Assembly (NCBI GenBank): GCA_002286715.1
Contig: NSJX01000005.1
Coordinates: 687,959-751,958 of the forward strand
DNA: 64,000 bases
Reading direction: 5' to 3'
DNA from: Dentipellis sp. KUC8613
Lineage: Eukaryota > Basidiomycota > Agaricomycetes > Russulales > Hericiaceae
The notes under the pieces are model-generated. The model was not told the DNA's origin. It did no database searches and saw nothing but the letters and a program-made list of their open reading frames with translations. The position numbers were made by a program, and so were the translations under genes. How positions within the stretch are numbered: position 1 is the first letter of the stretch; every line of letters begins with the position of its first letter. Shown here piece after piece: positions 12,625 to 22,740 of the stretch.

Positions 12625-14810
12625 ATGATGGCAGAAAACACCGACGCACCGAGATCCGAAAGCCCTCCCAAGCGCAGTCTGGACGAGCTCGAATCACCAC
12701 CATCCCCCGAAGCAAAACGCGTCAAAGTCGACGAAAGCACCGAGCCTGGTCCCTCCACCGCCACCCCACCCGCCAGCACAGAAGCCCAGCCCAAAGAGGT
12801 CAAACAAAAGAGCAAAAAGCGCGACGCTGCAGGATGGGCCAAGTCGCGCCGCGGGAAGGAGAAAGACGGGAAGAACGCGGGACGGCGGCGGGGCACGCGT
12901 GGGGAGGGCGAGGGGCGCGACGACCAGGCCGGGGACGCAGCGAGCAAGGCGCCGCGGCTCCCGAAGCGGCAGTGCGCGCTGCTCATTGGGTTCTGCGGCA
13001 CGGGGTGTGCTGGGATGCAGATGTACGTTTGTCCGTCACGGGGTGCTCTGGCGCTGTATGTACGTGCGTGGTGCCGGGCGAGCGTTGATTTTTGCCGTGT
13101 TGTCTTGCAGTCAGCCGAATGTACGTACCATCGAGGGCGTGCTGTTCGATGCGCTCGTGCGCGCAGGCGCGGTGTCGCAGGACAATGCGGACGACCCGGT
13201 CAAGGTGTGCATCATCTCTTGTCTTTGAAGTCAAAACGATGCCATGGGCGCACGCGCTGGCAGATGCTGAGCATCCTGTGTGAAGGTGAACCTTGGGCGC
13301 GCGGCGCGTACAGACGCGGGTGTGCATGCGGCAGGAAACGTCGTTTCTATGAAAATCATCACCCAGATTCCAGACGTCCCCGACCTTGTAGCACGCGTCA
13401 ATGAGATCCTCCCTCCAGAAATCCGTCTATGGGGCTACGTGCGCGTGCAAAACTCATTTAACGCTCGCGTGTAAGCGTCCCTGAATCTTTCGTCGACCAT
13501 GACGCTTGGCTAACCGACTGACATGGTGGATGCAGCTCATGCGACAGCCGGAAATACACATATTTCTTCCCGAGCTACCTACTCATCCCGCCGAAGCCGG
13601 GCTCGGGAATGGCGAAGGTCTTCTACGACTCATCTCCAACGCTGTGGGGAGAGACACCTGCGGAAGCACCGCATCCGTTCTGGGCGGACGTGGCGAACTC
13701 AACAAAAGAGGAAGACATGCAACGGAAACGACAGTGGCGGATTGGGCCGGAGATGATGGAACAACTGAGGAATACGGCGAAGAAGTACGAAGGGACGCAC
13801 AATTTCCACAACTTCACTGTCGGAAGGGATTTCAGCGACCGCAGTACGCAGAGGCATATGAAGAAGATCGAGGTGACTACAGTTCTCCTCCTAGATGAAC
13901 AAATAGCTGATTTCGCGTGATCCACACAGATCTCGGACCCGGCTGTCTATGGCGAGACAGAGTGGATCAGTGTCATGTTCCACGGCCAGAGCTTCATGCT
14001 TCACCAGGTGCGTGTAAATCCATGTTATTCTGACCAATTATGTCTAATCGCTTGGCAGATCGTAAGCGCGTACCCATCGCATTCCTAGATATGTAGCTCA
14101 TCAGCTTCAATAACAGCGAAAAATGATGGCAGCCCTCGTTCTTTCGTGTCGTGTTGGTACACCTTCCCAGGTAATTGAAGAAGTAAGCCTCCCGAGTTCC
14201 CGCAACACTCCACTGCTTCACATCAAATAATACCCCTCCCAGCTGTACGGCCCCCGCCAAGTATTCATCCCCAAAATGCCCTCCCTCGGACTCCTCCTCG
14301 AACACCCCATCTTCGAGTCCTACAACCGCAAAGTCGAAGGCCTGAGCGCGAAGCTCTCGCCGACGGACGCAGACTACCGCCCGCCGATCGACTTCGACAT
14401 TCACCAGGAGCCGATCGCTAAATTCAAGCAGGAGCAGATATACGACCGGATGCGCAGCATCGAGGATCGCGGCGGGGTGTCAGTACTCTCTCCATCACTC
14501 TCTCGGGTTCATGCATCTTACGCTGCGTACTGACCGGGGTCGAATTCGATGCAGATTCGACGCGTGGATCCGTTCGGTCGATGCATATACAGGGAGGGAC
14601 CTGTCGTATCTGAACGCGAAGGGTGTCATTCCGACGGCGGCCGTTATCAAAAAGGGCGAGCGCCGCCCGCTCCCGTTCCGCGAGAAGCGGCGGTTCGACG
14701 CGACAGACTTTTCGGCGACGGGGAAGATCGAGGATCAGGAGGGCGAAGAGGAGGAGGAAGAGGAAGGGACATCGCTGGACAAGGCCAAACTAGTGGATAT
14801 GGAGGGGTGA
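12625..14810 (+). CDS. PUS1: tRNA pseudouridine synthase PUS1, with a probable 3-nt exon
   Basis: Converts uridine to pseudouridine at several tRNA and snRNA positions. Exons: 12625-13022, 13111-13204, 13286-13470, 13536-13872, 13930-14007, 14059-14061, 14117-14182, 14243-14478 and 14555-14810, giving 550 residues. A basic, lysine-rich N-terminus precedes the core. The catalytic Asp174 lies in [11 protein letters not shown]; this wording is more like bacterial TruA than the RTDKGVSA of many Pus1 proteins. The conserved FMLHQIRKMM helix can be read only if a 3-nt exon (ATC, Ile) at 14059-14061 is spliced between introns of 51 and 55 bp. Reading on without the second intron meets a stop within ten codons. 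The tail is acidic. ATGs at 12625 and 12628 are both possible starts. Convergent with RPB4. Confidence 0.92.
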
Positions 14811-15152
14811 TTGTCGTATATGATTGTTATCTACTGCAATGTAGCACTCGTATGTGACACCGTCGCTCAGGGGGGTGGAAAACCACGAATCGCAGCTTTG
14901 TGTGGGGGATCCTTCGCTCTTGCAAGAGTAATCCTCCCCGACAACCGGAGGGATGGAAACGTCATTATGGGTATGCCAGGGTACACACCTGGGCCAGGTT
15001 CCGATGCTGAGACACCCTCCTTTCTGCTGAGTGATCACGAGAGATTCAATGACCGGGCAAAGACGGTCGGAGGGACCAATGAACACAACCAAAACAACGC
15101 AATTCCAAACAATACAGCTATGATACAAAACAGGCAGCAGATCTCAAGACAT
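14811..15152. other. Convergent 3' region, PUS1 / RPB4
   Basis: Between two stop codons that face each other. It must hold both 3' UTRs; nothing else is recognisable. Confidence 0.5.
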
Positions 15153-15929
15153 CTACGTCTGGAACTTCCGCATCGTCTGGATCTCGTCAAGCAGCGTCTG
15201 CAGCCTGTCGTCGTCAATTTTTACGAGACTACGTCCCCGTGACCGCTCAGCCTCGGAACATAGCGAGATAGATACAAGGACGTACCTAGGGATGATACTC
15301 TTCGCCTCCTCCGCATCGGCAGGGCATAAGTTCGCGATCTGCGCCGTCTCGAACTGCGTCAGCGCGGGCTCGCGCCGGAGAGTCCTGGGTGCCGTAGGTG
15401 GTCAATACAAGGAGCGGCATTGCACGCGTACGAGACAGAGGGCACGCACTCTCGCACAGCAGACGCAGAGTCCGTCGTGTTGAACTTGGCGAAATTCTTG
15501 ACGTAGTCAAGCGTCTTGTTGTACACCCTGAAGAACACAGTCAGCTCTTGTTTTTTTTGAGTGCAGTCATCCGCACTACACGTTGAACACCCGGATGCCA
15601 GATGCAAAACGTCAGGCAACAGAAACCAAAGAGCCACTTACGCCGTGTCCGGTGCATCCTTATCACGGTTCTCCAAGAGGTACTTCACCTCCGAGATAAG
15701 CAGACAACCCGCATTGTTGAACTCTCACATGTCGAAACCAGAGCCAAATTTGATTCGAGCAGGGTGGAGTGGACGGCCGATGCGAACACAGTGCATAGAA
15801 CGGAGATAGATGTAAAGGTTAGCAGGGTGATCATGGATAAACTGATGCGCCACACATACCTGGACCGAGCTTCAATGCCGACGCATCTTCCTCCTCTGCA
15901 TTAGGCCGGTGGCGCAGGCGGGTGGTCAT
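15153..15929 (-). CDS. RPB4: RNA polymerase II subunit RPB4
   Basis: Forms the Rpb4-Rpb7 stalk of RNA polymerase II, used in initiation and mRNA fate. Exons on the minus strand: 15929-15860, 15723-15642, 15527-15450, 15384-15286 and 15228-15153, giving 134 residues, the normal size. The joined protein shows ISEVKYLLE, then NKTLDYVKNFAKFN, then FETAQIANLCPADAEEAKSI, and ends DEIQTMRKFQT, the typical HRDC-like C-terminus of the family. Four introns in a 405-nt coding sequence leave no long ORF, so the gene is easily missed. All joins keep phase. The splice acceptor of exon 2 (GTGAG) is weak but gives the family sequence. Convergent with PUS1. Confidence 0.93.
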
Positions 15930-16472
15930 GTCGGTGCAGACGTCACGGCGAGCAGACGGAGGCGGCTGTTTACCAACGGCTTCTGATTGATACACGAACA
16001 AACACATTCAAACAACCGCTCGTCCGATGCCCAACGGGCCTCGGTCTCAGGCAAATGCAAAGATATAAATTAAATATGCAAGAGCACGCTTGGGTGCACA
16101 CGAAAAGTGTTGGCAGCTGGAGTACAAACAGACTATATTGACTCTACCACCATCCATATCTGATGGCTTACCCCAGCTAGAATACGCAGATACAACAAAA
16201 AGTGAAAGTGCAAGAGACAAGACAATCAGTGCAGACGGCCCACCACTCGCTCTCACCACCCACCACCCACCACCACCAACGGAAAAGAGAAAAACAGCAG
16301 ACGACAACAAGATCAACAGACACCGACAGTGACAGTGACAGTGACAGGAGCAAAGCAGTGGGACGACAACAGAGAGACTGGGGACGAGGCACGCAAATGG
16401 ACGGTGTCGCGGCTGCCGCCGTCGCATGCGCGACGATGGCGGACACACGCACCGGCTGACTGTATATCCCAG
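15930..16472. other. RPB4 promoter and 3' region of the R3H gene
   Basis: 543 bp without a gene. It has low-complexity DNA: CCACC-type repeats near 16254-16283 and a short (AGTGAC) tandem near 16324-16348, probably in the 3' UTR of the R3H gene. Confidence 0.5.
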
Positions 16473-19400
16473 CTATGGGCGCCCGTTGCTCGCGCCGTCC
16501 GGCGTCGGCTGGCCCGCACTCGCCTCCACGCCCTCGGCACCAACCGTCAACCCATCCATCTTTTCCACCAGTGCGTCTTGCTGCTGCTGCTGCTGCGGCG
16601 GCGCCTTGTCCTGCACAGAAGAGTCAATCTCGCCATCCGCAGCAACATGCTGTCTAGCACCTGCCTTAGGGTTGAACAGCTCCGCATTCCCCTTCGGCGG
16701 CGGGCGCTCGAACGCCTTATCCGCGTCGTCCAAGCGCGACACGCTCGCGCCGAGGTTCGCATTCGCATTCGCGCTCGCGGGGCCCGGGTGCCCGTTCGCG
16801 CCCGCCTGCGCCTGCGCGAGCACGTTGCTATACGACGCCTGCTGCCCCGGCGACGCGAGCTGGAATGGGCGATTTGGCGGCTTGTTCCACGCGCCGTTGG
16901 GCACGGGCGCCCGCTTCTCGGGCGTGCTCGCGAGCGAGGTCAGGGGCGGGAAGTCGGCAGACTGCAACACCACGGGTGCCGAGGTGGACCCGTGCGGGAG
17001 GCGGGCGACGTTCTGCGCGGGCGACATCGTGCGCGAGTGGTTGTTGCTGTGGTCGTGGTTCCGGTTGTGCGAGTGTGTCGCGTGTAGCGTCGGCTGGGCC
17101 TTGAGGCCGACTGCCCAGTCAGGGCGGGCCGGCAGCGGGTGTTGAGAGGATGTCGTGGATGTATATGTCCGCCGCGATGATGACGACGTCGACGACTGCT
17201 CAACGCGGAAGATTAGCGACCGTGCAATGACGCAGAGGTGGTAAGAAACCGGACTCACAGCAACTGAAGACGCCTCATCGCCTCCCGGGGTCTTCGCGCC
17301 CGCACTTCCGCTCGAATTCCCAGATGTCCTTCTCGAGTTGCTCAGCCTCGGGCCCACCGCGCCCGCGTTTTCACCTGCGCCTAGACCCATCGTGTTCGGT
17401 ACGCCGCCGACCGCGCTCATGCCAGGAATCTGATACCCACCGAGGCTCACCCCAGGCCCGTAGCTCCACGCGCCCTTCGCGCCCGGCGCCTGCCGCCGGC
17501 CCTGGCTCCCGATCGAGCTGCTGCTCCCGTTCGTCGAGCTCCTCGCCTGCGGCCGCCGGAACGCGCTCCCCGCCCCCTCGCCGTTGCTCATGGCCCCGCC
17601 GTTGCCGTTCATCTGCGCCTGGGGCTCGGCAGGGTACATCGCCTGGCCCTGGTTGGGCATTGGCGGGATGTGCGGCTGCGCGTGCGGGTTGAGTGGAGGA
17701 TAGTAGCCCGCCATCGCGTATGGCCCGTACGGCGCCGCTGTGCCGTACTGGTGATAAGCACCACCCGGTGCTGGTGACGGGCCGGCTGAGTGGGTTCCTT
17801 GTGGGGCACCGGGCACAGGCGGCCACATATAATGTGCGTTGATAAAGGGGACTTGTTGCGAGGGTTGACCGTGGCCTTGTGCATAAAGGCCCTCACTGGT
17901 GGGGCTACCTGGATCTGAATTTGCCATGTACGGGTAGGGAGGTAAGTACGGATATGGCTGCATGTAGCCCTGTTGAAGTGGTTGGCCAGGAGGAGGATAC
18001 GGGTACATGTATGGCAAATATGCCTGAGGTGCTTGGCCGGTCCCTTGAGATGCGTCGTATGGCATTGTCGCAGGAGGCTCATAGATCGAGGCGTAGGTGA
18101 AGGATGGAGATGGTGCGCGGGAGTTCCGCGAGCTGCTCGCGTGCACAGATCGCAGAGATCGCGAGGACGACCGGGCAGAGTTGGCTCCTGAGCCGTTGCG
18201 CCGATTGTCCCGCTTGTCGCGTGTCGCAGGCCCAGACCACTCGCTCTCGGTAGCGGCGGTGCTGATGGAGTCGTCGATATCGCCCGCGCTGCTGCTCCCG
18301 CCCCCGCTGGTGGACGCCGATCCAGAAACGAGGCTGAACGTAGACGAGCTCGCGCTCATATCGTTCTCCTTCTCCTTGGCCTTCTCCTCGAAGTTCATGA
18401 AAATTCGCGAGCGCGCCTCATTATAGGCCGCCTCGCGCTCTTCGATGGTCAAGTGTTTCTTGGTATGGCTTCGGCTGCCGTTGCTGCCGCCCTCAGAGGG
18501 TTCGCCGTCGGAGAGCTCGACGTCCTCCCCGCCGACCGACCCAGTCCGCGACGTGGGCTTACTACGCATTCGATCTCCCGGCGTGCGCCGCATGATCTGG
18601 AATGCGGGCGGTTTTGTGGACTCGGCCGGAACGAGCTCTGCTATCCGCCGAGCCGGGCTGCGCAGACGGAGCGAGGTAAGCGTAAGCGAGGAAAAGCGGC
18701 AAGGAGGGGCGCATCTACGCACATTCTGCTCTCTATTGTGGAATGGACGACGATGGCCTTGGTGACCGCATCGTTTTCGGGCGAGACTTTGTAGTAGGCC
18801 GAACACCGGTGCACGAGGAGCCGCTGGTAGGAGGTGGAGGGGGCGAGCTCGATGCGGGGCCTTGGAGAGGCACAGCCCGTCAGCACCTCAAACTCGATAG
18901 ACGACGCAAGACTTGTTTTCCTCCGCAGATTCGCCATGCATGGCACCCCGTCCGTCGCCGCGCAGGGATCTGTCGACACACGACACACGACACACAATGC
19001 ACGGTGCCCAGTGCACGCGGCGGCGACGGCGACGGGCGGCAGAAAGGGAAAAAGGGGGGAGACTCACTTTCGCTCGTTGATGAGGCTCTCCATGAGCTCG
19101 CCGACGCGGAGCACGAACAGCCTGTCCTTGCTTTTGAGGGCCTCCATTATCTGGGGGTCGACTTCGGTGTTGGGGTCTTCCTTGGTCTCGGGGTCGCTGC
19201 TTGCGCTCGCGGAGACGGGGGACATGGCTTGCACGCCGTCCGCGGATGGCGGCGATGTCATGATGGCTGTTGACGGGATTGCATTTGTCGACTCGGCGGG
19301 GTCGGTGGATGTCGCGGGCAGGGCGGGGGCGGAAGCAAGGGAGGTGGCGGCGGCCATTGGGGCCGTCGAGGGAGACGAGAAGGCGGGGTTGGGAACGAGG

Positions 19401-19570
19401 GGCGGTGCTACAGGGTGTTCTGCATGATTGGGAGCGCAGAGAAAGAGAAGGGTGGTGAGCGCAAGAGGCAAGAGGCAAAACGCGGACACGAGACAAGGAC
19501 GTGACTGATAGGATGTGGGGCGTGCAGGTGATCACACGGGGCTAGTGCACGAAAACTCACCGAGAGACAT
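16473..19570 (-). CDS. R3H-SUZ domain RNA-binding protein
   Basis: Likely cytoplasmic single-stranded RNA-binding protein. Family relatives include yeast Rbs1 (RNA polymerase III assembly) and animal Encore/R3HDM. Exons on the minus strand: 19570-19561, 19419-19068, 18860-18723, 18657-17259 and 17195-16473, giving 873 residues. The R3H core runs from about residue 95 to 185, with Arg134-x3-His138 and the conserved SYQRLLVHRCSAYY and ESRIPARRIAELVPAE segments. It is followed by a SUZ-like basic stretch, then about 650 residues rich in Gly, Pro, Tyr, Ser and Asn, typical of phase-separating RNP proteins. Exon 1 has only 10 coding bases. The last intron (17196-17258) is 63 bp, in frame and stop-free, so its retention would insert 21 residues. 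Confidence 0.88.
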
Positions 19571-19958
19571 GTGGGGAGATCGCAGAGGAGACACGTTGCA
19601 AAGAGAGGGTCGTAGTGCGGGGAAACGGTCAGAAATGGAGGATAAGAGGGGCGAGTTGGGCAGAGAGCATCAGGTCAGAGGGGAAGAATAACGCAAAGAG
19701 CCAAGCCGCCCGGCCGACTCCTCGAGACCGTTGCCGACCGCTCATTTTGTTAACCCTAATTTAGTTCCTCCTCCTTATGCCCGCCCTCGCGATTTGTTCA
19801 AGCATCATCTCTCTATTCTTACAACTACGACACCCATAATCTATCTACTCCTCACTCGGCCCCTTCACCTCAGGCCATACCAGCTGGTAGATGTTGAAAC
19901 TCAGACTAGACCGCCAGAACGCCAATCAGCACCACCCCCGCACAATGTGGCGATGCAC
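19571..19958. other. R3H gene promoter / AVT transporter 3' end
   Basis: 388 bp between two minus-strand genes. It is pyrimidine-rich on the minus strand just before the R3H start. Nothing else is seen. Confidence 0.5.
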
Positions 19959-21847
19959 CTACCAGAACACCAAGATAAACGATCCATATGCTGCCAGCGC
20001 CAACGCTGCGCGGCTGAGCGTCTTGTTGGCGCCTACGGCGTTCCGCGACAGCTGGGAAGGAGCACATTAGCATCCGTGTCACAGCGTCTGCAGGTAACCG
20101 CGTACCTTCCAGTAGAACAGTCCGGGGAGGATGAACGAGATAGTCGTCGAGCCCGTAGCCCCGACGAACGAGAGCACTACAGCCGGGCCACGTGAGCGAT
20201 CGCCCCCATAAGGCAGCACGGCGAAAACACAAACCCATTTGCAAGTCGTCCACAAAGTACGCGATCGTGAATCCGCTCGCGATGATCCCCGCGGTCAGCA
20301 GCGTGTGCTTGAGCGGGCTCATCTCGACATGACTGTGCTCGTCGTCGTCCACCGCGCCTTCGTCCTCGCTGTCCACGACGACAGGCTTCCCCGCGGAGGC
20401 GGAGAAATGGAACACCTTGTCGAGGCAGTTCCGGCACGGGTGCACCTGCAGCGGGTACGAGAACATCACCAAGATCGCGATCGCGAGCTGGCCCACGGCG
20501 ATGAAGAGCGAGGTCGACGGATAAGAAGCGATGATGTTGGCGCCGACCTGTGAAGCGACGGCGCTTGGGATGAGAAAGGGGCCGGGACCACCGTCATGGG
20601 CCCAGAAGAAAACGTACATGGGAGCCGAACGTCAAGTATCCAAAGACCGCGATGATCTCGTATGTCAGGGTAGCAGAGCCTATAGATGTCCCAATGATGA
20701 TGTTCATCCGTTTCTGTGAATTTGTCTTGACCTCGTTGAAGATGGGGAACAGCTGATAAGCTCTCCATCAGCGAAACACGAACGACGTAAGGCGCAAGGC
20801 ATGCAGCGGGCTTACGTTCTGCGCACACGTAAACGCGAAGACCTGGATGGGGAATGTCGAGACAAAGTTGGGCGTAAACTTGATCAAGTGGATTTCGCCT
20901 GGTGGAGTCGACCCCTTCAGAGGGTGGAAATAGCACACGATAACAATGAGGATCAGGTATGCTGCACGACGCCACAATCAGCACACATATTCGCTTGATT
21001 AATGGCCGGAATAATGCTTACCGACGGAAAACAGCGCGATGTAGCTCGTGTGTCTCAAACTGTCCAGGCGTCTAAGGAAGGCGAGCGGAATGAGAACGAC
21101 CATGAGTATGCTGATCCAATTGCGGCCGTCCTGCGTCCATGCCGGGGGGCTGGTGTCCGGTGAGGTAAGATCGTGGTACAGCGACGCGACGACATTGGGC
21201 AATAGGCCTTTGATAATGATGAGATAGCTACAGCCCAAGAATAAGTCACGTCAAACAGCGTTGGGGAGACGGAGCCACAGCCCAATGGAAGCGAACCGCA
21301 CCTTATTGACACGCCGAAGCACTTGATAGCTATAGCTGCATCGAAGAATATCGCCGCTCGGGGAAACGTCAGGTTTGCGACGGCGAAGAACGAAGCAGCG
21401 CGGTGGGGGGCGCTCCGCGCGCACACGGAGAGAAGGTACAGGCCGAACGCGGCGACTGCACCAGAGAAGATGCATGTAATCACTCCAGGTATAATACCCG
21501 CAGACGCCATTGCCTAGCACACGATATCAGTACGTGACGAGACGCATCGGCATCGACCAGAGCACAACGCACCAGCGGGAATGTCAACATGCCTGGCAGC
21601 ACAGAACCAAATCATCAGCACGACTGCACACGAAGGAGCAGCACCGAACAGACGTACCGCTCCCAATGATCGTATTCGCAAGGTTGCTCACGCTGCTGGT
21701 AAGCGTCGCATGGCCCTCCCTCTTCCCCTTCGCCAGCCCGACAGCATCACCCCCACCAAGCAGCCCACTGGACTCCGACACCTCCTGCACCACATCATCC
21801 CGCTCGCCCTCGTCGCGCGGCGGCGCAACACCATACGTCTGCACCAT
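19959..21847 (-). CDS. AVT-type amino-acid/auxin permease family transporter, probably vacuolar
   Basis: Secondary amino-acid transporter of the SLC32/36/38 (AAAP) fold, closest in wording to yeast Avt5/Avt6/Avt7, which move amino acids out of the vacuole. Exons on the minus strand: 21847-21658, 21592-21573, 21513-21302, 21227-21022, 20961-20816, 20752-20618, 20547-20235, 20176-20106 and 20051-19959, giving 461 residues from the ATG at 21847. Exon 2 has only 20 bases and codes GMLTFPL, part of the family signature NTIIGSGMLTFPLAMASAG. About eleven hydrophobic helices follow, with a loop rich in Asp/Glu near residue 350. The frame stays open upstream of 21847 to a TATAG acceptor-like site near 22069. 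The true N-terminus may therefore be longer and start in another exon that I could not fix. Confidence 0.88.
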
Positions 21848-22740
21848 CTCGTACTCCTCGTCCTCGTCTTCCTCGAACCTCGAATGCCTAAACGGGCTGA
21901 GCGGTCGCCGCTCGGGGGTATGCGGTGTGTCTACGGCACTCGCTCTGGCGCCGGGTGCGCTGCTGCTGCCAAGGGGCGAGCCGTGCGGGTGCGGTACGGA
22001 TATTACGAGCTGGGGGTGTGCGTCCGCGGTCGGACGGGGCAGCCAAGCCAGCGTGCGTATCTATAGAAGGCGGCGGCAGCAGCGGCGACCAGTCTAGGGT
22101 CTATGTCGGCCGTAGAGCCGGTGTGGGGGTGTGCGCCGTGGTATCCAGCTGCAGGAGGCAGCCAGGAGGTATCCGTGAGGGTATAGCGTGTGCGATAAGG
22201 AGCAATAGAGTATGCGCGGAACCTGGGGCAACCTGGCACGCCGCATCCCTGCCGCGGCAATTCTCCAGGCACCGCCACCTCGGTCCACTGCACTATTCGT
22301 GGCGTTCGCACGGCTGCTCAGCCCAGTTCACCTCATGATTCCATCTCTCACACTTTTGCTGATCAGTTTCAAAAGGGCATAATGCATGTATGGGGCAGGA
22401 CTCGCAACACAGCACAAATCATGGACAAGAACAGAGACAAAAGAAGCGAACAGTCCAAGCTGTCTGGCCTTGAGAACGTAGAGCAGATAAATATACGTCA
22501 ATGAAAAGACCTGGATGATCTAAACGGTTCGCAAATCGAGTCCTAGCCAGAGAAACCGAGGTATGGTATGTTTGTAAAATCAGAACAGAACATCATAGCA
22601 GAGCGGTGCGGAATGCGGAACTAGAAAACATAAACAGAACATCAATGATGAGCGCGAGGTATTGGACAAGTTTGATAACGACGTGGACAAAATTGTAGGC
22701 AGTAAAGCATAGAGTGAAATTGGGAAAATGAGGACAGAAA
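21848..22740. other. AVT transporter 5' region / 3' region of the unknown gene
   Basis: 893 bp. The part next to 21847 is open in the transporter frame (Pro, Ser, His rich) and may code for an N-terminal cytosolic tail. The rest shows no gene and is A/T-richer from 22380 on. Confidence 0.45.

Noticed and set aside
16329..17145. Two 240-250 codon plus-strand frames opposite the R3H gene
   Set aside because: They are antisense to its GC-rich last exon and arise from base composition.
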